Translations under genes and position numbers: made by a program
Part shown: piece by piece, positions 35,353-47,815 of the stretch
Position numbering within the stretch: position 1 is the stretch's first letter
Layout: each line of letters opens with the position of its first letter
The notes under the pieces: generated by a model
Database searches by the model: none
Told to the model about the DNA's origin: nothing
Seen by the model: the letters and a program-made list of their open reading frames with translations, nothing else
Source of the DNA: Procambarus clarkii
Taxonomy: Eukaryota > Arthropoda > Malacostraca > Decapoda > Cambaridae
Direction: 5' to 3'
Assembly (NCBI RefSeq): GCF_040958095.1
Contig: NC_091160.1
Location: 36,319,736-36,383,735 of the forward strand
Length of the DNA stretch: 64,000 nt

Positions 35353-35625
35353 TTATTTATTATTATTAACATCTTTATTGGCAAAATTAATTACAATTTT
35401 GCCTAATCTGAAGATTTTGATAAAGTCTTATTAAAGTGAGGATAATGGTGGTATTCACTGTCACGCAGGACAGAGGGTCATACACAAGACAATAGGTCTA
35501 AACTGTAGGCGGAAGTATATATATATATCATGGTTACAATCAATGTTTTAATGTATGGATATGTAAAAACAACTTTCTATTGTGCACTGCCACACAAGGG
35601 CAGGGATGGGTTCATAAGTGATATA
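35353..35625 (-). mobile_element. LINE 3' UTR with one minisatellite-founder unit
   Basis: ATTATTATTAACATCTTTATT then TTGCCTAATCTGAAGATTTT and AGGACAGAGGGTCATACACA. GTGCACTGCCACACAAGGG occurs once here but seven times in the copy at 47092. Confidence 0.75.
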
Positions 35626-35744
35626 TGAGAGCTAACATATGTGTGGCTTTCACGAAAAAAAAGGATTCAGCTTTCAGGACATAATACACCACTTAAGTGA
35701 TGTCACCATCATAATACCTGTACTAATAACCCGTGAAGCACAAC

Positions 35745-35945
35745 ACTCAACCACTTGGGCTGGACGGTAGAGCAACGGTCTCGCTTCATGCAGGTCGGCG
35801 TTCAATACCCGACCGTCCAAGTGGTTGGGCACCATTCCTTCCTCCCCGTCCCATCCCAAATCCTTATCCTGACCCCTTTCAAGTGCTATATAGTCGGAAT
35901 GGCCTGGCGCTTTCCCCATGATAGTTCCTTTCCCTTCATGAAGCA
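35745..35945 (+). mobile_element. tRNA-derived SINE, GGCGCTTTCCCC-tailed family
   Basis: Head CTTGGGCTGGACGGTAGAGC, CTTCATGCAGG, B box GGCGTTCAATACCC, tail TTATCCTGACCCCTTTCAAG and CCTGGCGCTTTCCCCATGAT. Other copies are at 46530 (minus), 52300 (minus, 3' half) and 8218 (fragment). Confidence 0.82.
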
Positions 35946-36785
35946 CAAAAAAAAATCCAAAGATTCACCACAAAGTTACTACCAGAACTACAAGAATTGG
36001 GACATCATAAGCTGAAAGAACACTAGAGAAAATCAAAGATCTAATTGCATTATATAAAATATTTCTCGCTAATGTACAAGTAAATTTGTTCAAAACAAAT
36101 TTAAGGTTATATAGAAATATATTATTAATAATTAGTATTATATTACACTATCAAAGTACATTTTTTATTTTTTTTTATTCTACTAAATAGAACAAAATCC
36201 GTATCTATGGGATTTTCAGTTGTTTTTAATGTCACCTTTCCTCGGGACATTGTAAATTTCCACTAAACTATTTTCGCGATTGTAAGAAGTTGATTTTACT
36301 AAAATAAATGTTGTTTTATACTCGACTAGTACTTTACTGGTAATTCAATCTTTAACACACTCACTCTCTTAGATACAAAAATCCAATATTATCTGTTCCT
36401 TATTTTGTTAAGAACACAGACAAGAGGAGTTGTGCTGCCACCAAGTCAAATTGGTACAGTATTTCCTTCAATGAACTGTCTGATAAAACTGCAAAATCTT
36501 CAATTTGGATGTGTAGCCTGATGTCCTTTCACAGATTACTACTCGGTAATTTACTCGACAGTTTTTACAAAATGAAACCATAAGTGCTTTGTTCACTAGC
36601 AAACTGTGCATCATAACATTTGATAGTCCCCATTATCCTTCACGTTAGTGGAGCAGGAAATGTGAAGCTTCCTCATCCTGCTTGTGTATTGGTCTCACTA
36701 AGTTAATGGGTGATCTTTTGATAGAAAATAAAGCTTAAATAAAATGTTCCATCGCTCCCCTTGAAACAGTTGCCCTTAGGAATGT
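35946..36785. other. No gene seen
   Basis: AT-rich unique DNA with short frames only. Confidence 0.4.
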
Positions 36786-36789
36786 GTGG

Positions 36790-37018
36790 GATGCACAAAC
36801 TGCCGTTCACAGGATAAGTATTGGGTGCACAAACTACCGCTCACAGGATAAGTATTGGGTGCACAAACTACCGTTCACAGGATAAGTATTGGGTGCACAA
36901 ACTACCGTTCACAGGATAAGTATTGGGTGCACAAACTACCGCTCACAGGATAAGTATTGGGTGCACAAACTACCGCTCACAGGATAAGTATTGGGTGCAC
37001 AAACTACCGTTCACAGCT
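36790..37018 (+). repeat. 34-bp minisatellite A, about 6.5 copies
   Basis: Unit AGGATAAGTATTGGGTGCAC followed by AAACTACCGTTCAC. It is homologous unit-for-unit to the array at 38286. Confidence 0.93.
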
Positions 37019-37258
37019 AGGCAACAGCCCATCCATGTGTTCTGGAAGTACTTATAGTAACGATGAGTACCATTATACGTAAATGGTCACAGGATTGACG
37101 TAAAAGCCAATTAGAAAGTAGACATTGGTACTATTGAATTTGGAGAAACTGGAAAAGGTTATATATTTATAATGCAAAGACAGCCTAAACTAACCTAACC
37201 TTCCTAGGTCTAATACTCGCTATCTGGCCTAATATAGTACATATATGCTATACTAGGC

Positions 37259-37502
37259 CTATCTTGAGATGATTTCGGGGCTTTTTAGTGTCCCCGCGGC
37301 CCGGTCCTCGACCAGGCCTCCACCCCCAGGAAGCAGGATGTGACAGCTGACTAACACCCAGGTACCTACTTGACTGCTAGGTAACAGGGGCATAGGGTGA
37401 AAGAAACTCTGCCCATTGTTTCTCGCCGGCGCCCGGGATCGAACCTGGGACCACAGGATCACAAGTCCAGCGTGCTGTCCGCTCTGCCGACCGGCTCCCT
37501 GG
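37259..37502 (-). mobile_element. tRNA-Thr-like headed SINE
   Basis: On the minus strand: GGGAGCCGGTCGGCAGAGCG, loop CTTGTGA, B box GGTTCGATCCC, TAGCAGTCAAGTAGGTACCT, GGTCGAGGACCGGGCCGC and CATCTCAAGATAGG. Same family as 51063. Confidence 0.85.
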
Positions 37503-37711
37503 GAATGTTTAAGTTTTTTTTTTTTTAGCACACTTAAGTTGATTTTGGGAGACTAAAATTAACAGTACTAAATTCCATCTAATTGCCTGTTATGTCATTA
37601 TATGTACGACGGTCCACATAGTTACAAAAAGTACTATCTAAACAGGAGGATAGGCAGGATTATTGGATGGAAAAACTTCCCTTCACAGGACAAGTATTGG
37701 GTGCACAAACT

Positions 37712-38275
37712 CTATCTAATCTGTGACTGTTGGTAGGGTCGTTTGGTCGTTACTGGTAACAACCTCAGTGCTCTTAAGGACAGCCTGTGCCCTTGGCCTT
37801 CCTCCGGGCGGAAACGGCTCTGGCGAGGTCCGACCTCATATGTCAGGCAGCGAGCAGCCGCGTCCAACAGCCTGGTTGATCAGTCCAGCAACCAGGAGGC
37901 CTTGGTCGACGACCAGGCCGCTGGGACGCTGAGCCCCGGAAGCACCTCAAGGTAACCTCAAGGAGGTTACATATTGGCCGAGCAATAATCGAACGCCACC
38001 CTGCAGCTCTTTATTGTCCGAACTGCATTGGTGAGTACAGTTCGAACAATCTTATAGTCGTTACTTCCTTGTGGAAAGTTGCATCTTGCCGACCGTCCCT
38101 CGCGGTCACTTGTCCAGTGATAGAATTCTTGGTGAATCCGATATCTTTGATATCGTTCGCTTTATGCGCTGTTCTTGTATTGTCATCCTTAGTGATATTT
38201 AGCGCATTTGAATATTCTGTGTCGCTGGTGGTGCTGCACTGTCTCCCCGGCTTGATGCCTTCTTTTGTGTAATTA
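37712..38275 (+). pseudogene. LINE C-terminal relic split by a repeat insertion
   Basis: GTTACTGGTAACAACCTCAG, GGAAACGGCTCTGGCGAGGT, then after the insert GAGGTTACATATTGGCCG and CCGTCCCTCGCGGTCACTTG. It matches 14984-15560 with indels. Confidence 0.8.
37838..37972 (+). mobile_element. CTCAAGGTAACC-tailed repeat inserted in the LINE
   Basis: TATGTCAGGCAGCGAGCAGC, GATCAGTCCAGCAACCAGGA and CCGGAAGCACCTCAAGGTAA. GAGGT is found on both sides, a short target duplication. Copies are at 60203 and 63408. Confidence 0.75.
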
Positions 38276-38285
38276 CTTATAGACT

Positions 38286-38548
38286 CACAGGACGAGTATG
38301 GGGTGCACAATATACTTCTCACAGGACGAGTATGGGGTGCACAATATACTTCTCACAGGACGAGTATGGGGTGCACAATATACTTCTCACAGGACGAGTA
38401 TGGGGTGCACAATATACTTCTCACAGGACGAGTATGGGGTGCACAATATACTTCTCACAGGACGAGTATGGGGTGCACAATATACTTCTCACAGGACGAG
38501 TATGGGGTGCACAATATACTTCTCACAGGACGAGTATGAAGCACAAAA
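38286..38548 (+). repeat. 34-bp minisatellite B, about 7.5 copies
   Basis: Unit AGGACGAGTATGGGGTGCAC followed by AATATACTTCTCAC. Copies are almost identical to each other. Confidence 0.95.
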
Positions 38549-38599
38549 TATAAATAAGGTTAATAATGCCTTGGTTAACACTAATACGGGCAAGAGTAG

Positions 38600-38760
38600 A
38601 GTATTGTAGGCTGTTACAGACCGTAAACAAAGTGCAAGAGTGGACGGAGAAATGGTTGCTAAATTTAGACCCAGCAAGTGTAAGATAATGAAGATAGGGA
38701 GAGGGGGAGGCTATGAAGACACTACCGAGAAGCTGGCAAGTATAACTACTTTTGTAAACT
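38600..38760 (+). pseudogene. LINE RT fragment
   Basis: VNKVQEWTEKWLLNLDPSKC followed by KIMKIGRGGGYED matches the segment between the FADD and C-terminal boxes in non-LTR reverse transcriptases. It is isolated from its other parts. Confidence 0.7.
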
Positions 38761-38924
38761 TACTTTTATGAAGGTCCGTGGATCAAAGTTCTCGCGGCCC
38801 GGTCTCTGACGTGCTCACCGTGGGGGATGGCAGTTCGAGTTTCCTAGTGCCTAAGTGAATGAAATGTTTAGTTCCACGATAGTGTGGTTGAAAATTTACA
38901 CGACAGGCGTGGATCACTAATTCC

Positions 38925-39026
<102 letters not shown>

Positions 39027-39039
39027 AAAATCCTGAACC

Positions 39040-39500
39040 TAGAACATAAACCACAATACCTCCAATAAAATTATATTACAAAGCACCAATGCACAGTGAA
39101 CATAAAAAAAGCAGAAAGAATAATGAAAGACATAATCCGTAAAGGAGTAAAAAGCACTACTCCTAACCAAAACACAGACCTGATCATATTCTACAAAACC
39201 AAGAAGACTTCCGACCTCCTTATCAAAAACAGCCCGAAGCCGACGGAGAACCCTCTACAGCAGTCAAGCGTTGTATACATGTACACTTGCCCCCACGAAG
39301 GATGTAACCTTCAATCTAAGTTCATAGGTATGACGTCGACCAAGCTGACGAGGCGTTTGACCTGTCATCTTCAATCCAGTGCCTCCAGAAATCACAAATG
39401 GGCGGCTAAAATCTCTACCATTGTCATGAACAAATCCATTTGCAAATGTCATTGCAAATCCATAAACAAAGCCATTGCGTACCATTGTCATGTTAGCACA
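39040..39500 (+). pseudogene. Penelope-like element, GIY-YIG endonuclease fragment
   Basis: The frame from 39096 encodes NIKKAERIMKDIIRKGVKS, SVVYMYTCPHEGC, SKFIGMTSTKLTRRLTCHLQ and SSASRNHKW. VVYxxTCPH and (Y/F)IGxT...L-RRL--H are the hallmarks of the C-terminal endonuclease of Penelope-like retroelements; the usual tyrosine of YIG is phenylalanine here. The reverse transcriptase part is absent upstream, where the (AT)n run begins. From about 39420 the sequence decays into unrelated Pro-rich frames. Confidence 0.75.
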
Positions 39501-40960
39501 AATCTCTCAACACTTCTATCCACCCTACTCCGCGCCCCCCACCAACCCACTCTCCCTACCCACAAATTTATCCAAACTCCCATTGCCTATCCTCCCACTC
39601 ATGTCTCTCCCTCACTACCTGCCCCTCTCCCTCCCCCTGGCCGGAGCCTCCCACCGCCACTTCAGAAGCTGTGTGTGTGACCCTCACCACAGTGGTCGCT
39701 CAAGGACTGTTACACACCTGCTGCTACCCTCCAGACGAGGCCCGGCTCATCATCATCATGATGAATCAACGTGGCTGCAACACCTGCAACACTACCAGCA
39801 CGCACTCTTCACAACTCGAGGTCAACCAACATCACAAAAAAGGAGAACAAAACACTGACAAACGAACACTTTCCTACACATTCAACACACAAACATACAC
39901 TTTGTTACAAATAATATCACACACAAGGTGATTTATAACCAGCGCTTGTAGGCACTTTGGGTGCAGGAACACGACTCCCACAAAGGCGGGCTGGAACTTA
40001 GAATTCTAATGTGGGCTGCGGACAAGTACATTTTGCGTGTATAATTCGGCGGCGTCAAAGGCGGGTTAGGAAGCAGTCTCGAATTCTCCGGGGTTTAAAA
40101 GACGCGCCGCTGAGGGTCTTGTGGCGCCGTCTCCAGCGTCCACCTCCCGCCTCTCTCACCACCAGCCCCAGCCAGTCCTCCGCCCTAACCTATACTCTCA
40201 CCAAAATTTAACTACTTATGCAATTTACGCAAATTCGTGAAATTATATACCAGCGGGCGTGCCTACATGGAATTAAAATGTGTGTGCGGCATTGTACAAG
40301 CGGGATGGGCATGAAAGTGAGCGAAGATGAGCGAAACGCTGTAGGAGTGCCTCGCCTGACAGGCCCAGGACAAAGGTGACGCCGACAGCTGTCATTGGCA
40401 ACTCTTTCGTAATGCTTCGCTCGGCCTCGTCTCCAGTATCTCTAACACGCTCAACCCTGTCGTATCTTCCGTATTACTGGCTATATACTCCATTAAACTA
40501 AACAACATATATACAACTAATAAACCATTGAATATATATCACCCCCAGAAACAAAATTTGTGTTAACAAATAGCCGAGAACTATGACGAAAGTATAATAA
40601 AACCGAGCGATGGCGGCCGACACGTCGTTTTAACTTCCAGTCCCGCCATGACCGTCAGCCGACACCTGCCAGGTCAAGAGGGACATAAGTCAGTAATCCA
40701 TTTTAGCCCTTATTCTCTAATAAAAGAGTAGCGAGGACTAGCTGTTGGATGTCTCGCCCTGGCGATTTGTGACTATTTGCCATAGGAGAGCACAAGAGAG
40801 AGGATACAAGGAGGAACGGAAAGAAAACAGACACTGGAAGAATGTTGACGTCTGTCGAGAAAATAAAAGTAACAGTGTTACTCGGGTCTTTTGGTAACAT
40901 CTGTGACATAATGTTTATAATGCAGCTGTGGGCAATAATCGTCATAATGAACTACAGTTC
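39501..40960. other. No gene seen
   Basis: C-rich, then mixed DNA with open frames of up to 127 codons lacking domain signatures (for example 39671-39931, a His/Asn-rich stretch). Confidence 0.4.
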
Positions 40961-41189
40961 TGAGTAATGATGGCAATATTGCAGCTCTGGATAATGTTAA
41001 TGATATTGTAGTGTGGTGTTTTGTGTTATGTTGGCACCTTTGTATTTCTGGCTACTGTTGGTATCCTTGCACTTAAGGTTAATGTTTGCACCCTTGCACC
41101 TCTCGGTAACGTTACCTACCCTGCGCACATCTGGGTAATGTTGATATCTCTGCTAATTACATTATTGTTAGCAACACTGCACCTCTTAG

Positions 41190-41640
41190 TAATATTGCAA
41201 TCCTGCGCCTCTGGGAAATATTGGCAACCCTGCACCTCTGGGTAATATTGGCAACCCTGCACCTCTGGGTAATATTGGCAACCCTGCACCTCTGGATAAT
41301 GTTGGCAATCCTGCACCTCTAGGTTATGTTGGTAACCCTGCACCTCTAGGTTATGTTGGCAACCCTGCACCCCTGGGTAATGTTGGCAACCCTGCATCTC
41401 TAGGTTATGTTGGCAACCCTGCTCCCCTAGGTAATGTTGGTAACCCTGCACCTCTAGGTTATGTTGGCAACCCTGCACCCCTGGGTAATGTTGGCAACCC
41501 TGCACCTCTGGGTTATGTTGGCAACCCTGCACCTCTGGGTTATGTTGGCAACCCTGCACCCCTGGGTAATATTGGCAACCCTGCACCTCTAGGTTATGTT
41601 GGCAACCCTGCACCTCAGCCTAATGTTGGCAAGCTTGCAC
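41190..41640 (+). repeat. 27-bp minisatellite, about 16 copies
   Basis: Unit TTATGTTGGCAACCCTGCAC with CTCTGGG. Diverged copies extend over 40960-41860 (GGTAATGTTGG words), so the array is old at its edges and homogeneous in the centre. Confidence 0.92.
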
Positions 41641-41860
41641 CTCTGGGTAATGCTGGCATCCCTGCACCTCTAGGTAACGTTAGCAACTTTACACCTCTGG
41701 CTAAAGCTGGCAATACTACATCTTTGGGTAATGTTGCAGATTTTCCAATATTACTATATCTGCTGTAATGCCACTCTAAACAAAGTTGGTAATTACACAT
41801 GTCTGGGCGGTGTTGGTAATATCGCATCCCTGGATAATGTTGGTATTGTTTGAAATTTGT

Positions 41861-42565
41861 AAAAAATTTGGAAATAATGAAGATCTGTAAACTGTTGGTA
41901 ATACTTTACCAACTACCTTTTTGAAAAATGTTGCAGGTCGGAACTGCAACGCTGACTAATGTTGGTAATGCTTAATATTTGTGCATTGTTGGTAGTAGTG
42001 AAACGTCCTGCAGTGTAATTGTACATGTATAAATTTAAAGGTGGAGGAGACAGGGACTCTATATGTAAATGTGGACTGTGTCTCTCCTTTGCACTATATA
42101 GGTAACGGTTTTAAAAATTTAATGTTGATAAGAGTGTTTGAAAGATGGTAACACTTGTGGGATTGTCAGCAATAATTCTAATCGTACAGGTTAGGATTAA
42201 TTCTGGCAACACTGCGTGAGGCAACATTTCACGCGCTGTTAGTTACATGGAACACCAAGTATTGGTATAACAGATTTAAAGAAACGAATTCCTGTTACAC
42301 TTGAAGAACACTAATTGTTTAGTGGGTAACTTTTCAGTAGGTTTGTTTGATCGTGTTGTTGAAGCAGCCACCACAAAACAACCTCACTGTAAACACTGGC
42401 AACACTAATCTGCCATGAAAGATTATGCGTAATTCTGACCGACATACATTTGCATATGACAACAAGTGTAGTTACCATATTAGGAAAAACTTTATTGCTT
42501 CTAAGGACATAATGATGATACACAACACCCACACGCTCTCAGACCCTTCCTGATCCCCCCTCCCC
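41861..42565. other. No gene seen
   Basis: AT-rich DNA with further faint TGTTGGTAA words from the decayed array. Confidence 0.4.
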
Positions 42566-42742
<177 letters not shown>

Positions 42743-43011
42743 GCTCGCACACCCAACCTGAAAGACAAGAAAAAGAGGCAATATGATAGCTATAAGCATG
42801 TTTGTAAAGGGTTAAGAAGATTGTCGGGGAAGAGTTTTTGAAACTCGAGATAAACAGAACGAGAGGTTACAGTTGCTAACTCCAGAAACAAACGAAGAAA
42901 CACTAACACGAAATAGGATTTTCAGATTAAGTTTAAACTTATTATTAATAAACATACATTAAGCTGGAACACTAAATCCTGTAAACTAAAGATAGGTAAA
43001 CACACCAATTT

Positions 43012-44775
43012 AGTGTACCTTGTGGCTTAGTGAATCTTGTGGCTTAGTGTACCTTGTGGCTTAGTGGACCTTGTGGTTTAGTGTACTTCGTGGCTTAGTG
43101 GACCATGTGACTTAGTGGACCTTGCGACTTAGTGGACCTCGTGGCTTAGTGGACCTTGTGGCTTATTGAACCTTGTGGACCTTGTGACTTAGTGGTCCTT
43201 GTAGCTTAGTGGACCTTGTAGCTTAGTGGACCCTGTGGCTTAGTTGACCTCGTGGCTTAGTGGACCTCGTGGCTTAGTGGACCGCGTGGCTTAGTGGACC
43301 TCGTGGCTTAGTGTACCTTGTGACTTAGTGGACCGTGTGGCTTAGTGGACCTTGTGGCTTATTGTACCTTCTAGCTTAGTGGACCTTGTGGCTTAGTGTA
43401 CCTCGTGGCTTAGTGAACCTCGTGGCTTAGTGTACCTTGTGGCTTAGTGGACCTCAGCTTAGTGTACCTCGTGGCTTAGTAGACCTTGTGGCTTAGTGTA
43501 CCTTGTGGCTTTGTGGACCTCGGCTTAGTGTACCTCGTGGCTTAGTAGACCTTGTGGCTTAGTGTACCTTGTGGCTTAGTGTACCTTGTGGCTTAGTGGA
43601 CTTCGGCTTAGTGTACCTCGTGGCTTAGCGTACCCTGTGGCTTAGTGTACCTTGTGACTTAGTGGGCCTTGTGGCTTAGTGTACCTCGTGGCTTAGTGCA
43701 CATTGTGGCTTAGTGTACTTTGTGGCTTAGTGCACATTGTGGCTTAGTGTACCTTGTGGCTTAGTGGACCTCGTGGCTTAGTGTACCTCGTGGCTAACTG
43801 GGTCTCGTGGCTTAGTGTACCTTGTGGCTTAGTGGACCTTGTGGCTTAGTGGACCTCGTGGCTTAGTGGACCTCGTGGCTTAGTGCACATTGTGGCTTAG
43901 TGGACCTCGTGGCTTAGTGGACCTCGTGGCTTAGTGGACCTCGTGGCTTAGTGGACCTTGTGGCTTAGTGGACCTAGTGGCTTAGTGTACCTCGTAGCTT
44001 AGTGGGCCTCGTGGCTTAGTGAACCTTGTGGCTTAGTGTACCTTGTGGCTTAGTGGACCTCGTGGCTTAGTGTACCTTGTGGCTTAGTGGACCTTGTGGC
44101 TTGGTGGACCTTGTGGCTTAGCGTACTTTGTAGCTTAGTGTACCTTGTGGCTTAGTGGACCTTGTGGCTGAGTGGACCTCGTGGCTGAGTGGACCTTGTG
44201 GCTTAGTGGACCTCGTGGCTTAGTGGACCTTGTGACTGAGTGGACCTCGTGGCTGAGTGGACCTTGTGGCTTAGTGCACCTTGCGGCTTAGTGGACCTCG
44301 TGGCTTAGTGGACCTTGTGGCTTAGTGGACCTTGTGGCTTAGCGTACTTTGTGGCTTAGTGGACCTCAAGATAACCTAACCTCGTGGCTTAGTGGACCTT
44401 GTGGCTTAGTGTACCTTGTGGCTTAGTGGACCTTGTGGCTTAGTGGACCTCGTGGCTTAGTGTACCTTGTGGCTTAGTGGACCTTGTGGCTTAGTGGACC
44501 TCGTGGCTTAGTGGACCTTGTGGCTTAGTGTACCTTGTGGCTTAGTGGACCTTGTGGCTTAGTGGACCTCGTGGCTTAGTGGACCTTGTGGCTTAGTGGA
44601 CCTCGTGGCTTAGTGGACCTTGTGGCTTAGCGTACTTTGTAGCTTAGCGGACCTCGTGGCTTAGTGGACCTTGTGGCTTAGTGGACCTCGTGGCTTAGCG
44701 TACTTTGTGGCTTAGTGGACCTCGTGGCTTAGTGGACCTTGTGGCTTAGTGGACCTCGTGGCTTAGTGTACCTCT
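43012..44775 (+). repeat. 17-bp satellite-like array, about 100 copies
   Basis: Unit GTGGCTTAGTGGACCTT with variants (GTAC, CTCG, CTGAG, CATTG). One foreign insertion, CTCAAGATAACCTAACCT, occurs at 44368. Diversity is higher at the left end. Non-coding. Confidence 0.93.
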
Positions 44776-45230
<455 letters not shown>

Positions 45231-45379
45231 GTTGTGTCGTCTCTCACCTTTCCTCCGTGCCCCTGGTCCCTCGCCAGCTGGGTGTCAATGCGGGTCTGGG
45301 TAAGTCTGACAAGTGTCATAAACACACATAGAAGTATTTGCGCCTTATGGCTGGCCGGACCCTGACGCCTGCAGTGGAC

Positions 45380-45600
45380 AACGGTTGGTAGTTGTGGGTG
45401 GTGGTGGTGGGTGACGGTTGGTAGTTGTGGGTGGTGGTGGTGGGTGACGGTTGGTAGTTGTGGGTGACGGTTGGTAGTTGTGGGTGGTGGTGGTGGGTGG
45501 CGGTTGGTAGTTGTGGGTGGTGGTGGTGGTGGTGGGTGACGGTTGGTAGTTGTGGGTGGTGGTGGTGGTGGTGGGTGACGGTCGGTAGTGGGTGGTGGTA
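45380..45600 (+). repeat. GGTGGT-rich minisatellite
   Basis: TGACGGTTGGTAGTTGTGGG alternates with (GGT)n stretches, about 7 units of variable length. Confidence 0.85.
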
Positions 45601-46014
45601 GTTTATCTGTTAGAAAGTACAGTTATGAACCACTTATAATGTTGAAAAGTATTGTAAGATCAAAAGAACAGAGGTACACATGCACACAGCACTAGGCTCA
45701 GGCACCACCAGGTGCGTGCTAAACAGGCTTATAGACTCCAATACAAAGAGAGCAAACGTCAGCAGTTTAGATAAATACTTTACAGACCACTACAACATTA
45801 ACATAATACATCTACGAATCAGAACACACACGCAACGATTAATTATCAAAAGAAGACACTAATCCTGGAAGACTAAGTAGCACCAAATGCGATTTAACAA
45901 CCCAGAAGAAGTTGTAAAACAGGCTGGATATAATCTTACGGTCTCTTAGAGTGTGATGTAAGAATCAAACTCATCCACCACCTCAATAAAGTCCACAGGA
46001 GTAAGAGAGCGGGT

Positions 46015-46460
46015 TGTTATTGTTATAGATTCAGCTACTCGGAACGAAGTGTCCATGTACAACCCGTTCTCGCAAATTTAATAAGTCAATATTGACTTAT
46101 TAAATATGTGCATAGGTGACATACTTAACATAATAGTTTCCCTTTAAAAGCTTCATAGAAAACACCGACCTTACCTAACCTACTTAGTATGTTAAGATAA
46201 CCATCTTATTGCTTCGTAATTACAATTATTACCTAACCTATACCTATAATAGGTTAAGTAACAATTGTAGTTATGAAGCTATAAGATGCTTATTTTAACA
46301 TACTAAGTAGGTTAGGTAAGGTCGGTGTTTTCTATGAAGCTTTTCAAGGGAAACTATTATGTTTAGTATGTCACCTATGCACGCAACTAATAAGTCAATA
46401 TTGACTTATTAAATTTGCGAGAACGGGTTGCCATGTAGCACGGGCTATGGTAAGCCCGTA
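46015..46460 (+). repeat. CACGGGCTATGG repeat, host of the MITE
   Basis: TTATAGATTCAGCTACTCGG before and AGCACGGGCTATGGTAAGCC after the MITE join into the repeat seen intact at 22760. Confidence 0.65.
46060..46430. mobile_element. Complete foldback MITE, 371 bp, 7-bp target duplication
   Basis: It starts CAACCCGTTCTCGCAAATTT and ends AAATTTGCGAGAACGGGTTG, an exact inverse. Arms of about 165 bp pair almost throughout (TTACCTAACCTACTTAGTAT against its inverse). CCATGTA flanks both sides (46053-46059, 46431-46437). No ORF, so it is non-autonomous. Confidence 0.92.
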
Positions 46461-46504
46461 AAAGAGAGCGGGCCGGCCCCAGGCTTATATAGGGCTCGCG
46501 CAGG

Positions 46505-46680
46505 AAAAGCCCTAGAGGGAGGGAGGGAGGAAGGGAATTATCAGGGAGGAAAGCGCCAAGGCATTACGACTATATAGCACTTGGAAGGAGTCAGGATAAG
46601 GATTTGGGATGGGTCGGGGGAAAAGAATGGTGCCCAACCACTTGGACGGTCGGGGATTGAACGCCGACCTGCATGACTTT
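46505..46680 (-). mobile_element. tRNA-derived SINE, GGCGCTTTCC-tailed family
   Basis: The minus strand reads CATGCAGGTCGGCGTTCAAT, GACCGTCCAAGTGGTTGGGC and GCCTTGGCGCTTTCCTCCCT. The tRNA head is truncated at CATGCAGG. Confidence 0.8.
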
Positions 46681-46799
46681 TTTCCTAGAGGGGAAAAAAT
46701 GTAAACTCCTCTGTGAATTGGATAATAGTAGTAGCAATCATATTTTACAAATTTACTCTGGTTCTTTTCAATCATATTTTAAGCAGGTAAGATTATCGT

Positions 46800-47035
<236 letters not shown>

Positions 47036-47091
47036 GTCATTATGAGGAACAGTCGCAAGTGAAGTGCCCCGGGGCTAGCTTGGGAAGGGAA

Positions 47092-47805
47092 GATATTATT
47101 ATTATTAACATCTTTATTGACAAAATTAATTACAATTTTGCCTAATCTGCGGATTTCGATTAAGTCTTATTAAAGTGAGGATAATGTTGGTATTCACTGT
47201 CACGCAAGACAGAGGGTCATACACAAGACAATAGGTCTAAACTGTAGGCAGAAGCACATATATATCATGGTTACAATCAATGTTTTAATGTATGGGTATG
47301 TGAAAACAACTTTCTGTTGTACACTGCCACACAAGGACAGGGATGTGTTGTACACTGCCACACAAGGACAGGGATGTGTTGTACACTGCCACACAAGGAC
47401 AGGGATGTGTTGTACACTGCCACACAAGGACAGGGATGTGTTGTACACTGCCACACAAGGACAGGGATGTGTTGTACACTGCCACACAAGGACAGGGATG
47501 TGTTGTACACTGCCACACAAGGACAGGGATGGGTTGATAACTGATGCAGCTTAGAAGTATTATAAATAAAAATTGTTCTTCATTCTTTAAAATGGACAAG
47601 GAAATTTTGGATAAATTGTTAGGATGTCGTCCAGAACACCTGAGTCAATAAAATAGTTACACAGTTGGTGGTACAAGAGGCCAGGAGATCTAAAGTCCTT
47701 TACGGTTTCACATTCAACAATATAGTGTTCTAATGAATACATTAAAGGTTTATCACAGAGTTTACAATCTGAGTATTCTGGTAGTGACTCAGCCTCACTA
47801 ACCCT
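47092..47805 (-). mobile_element. LINE 3' end: C-terminal ORF and expanded 3' UTR
   Basis: On the minus strand an intact frame from about 47800 to TAA at 47587 encodes SEAESLPEYSDCKLCDKPL, SLEHYIVECETVKDFRSPG and DSGVLDDILTIYPKFPCPF, a CKLC-H-C zinc knuckle related to 8872-9340. The 3' UTR contains a 31-bp minisatellite (47312-47535) and ends in (ATT)n-like sequence at 47092. The element is 5' truncated. Confidence 0.85.
47312..47535 (+). repeat. 31-bp minisatellite, 7 copies, in a LINE 3' UTR
   Basis: Unit GTTGTACACTGCCACACAAG plus GACAGGGATGT. Copies are virtually identical. Confidence 0.95.
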
Positions 47806-47815
47806 GTTTTACCTA

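Noticed and set aside
36790-38548. CRISPR-like array
   Set aside because: Units are contiguous without spacers and the genome is eukaryotic; these are minisatellites.
39501-39931. Continuation of the Penelope-like protein
   Set aside because: Frames become Pro-rich or His/Asn-rich and show none of the family's downstream residues.
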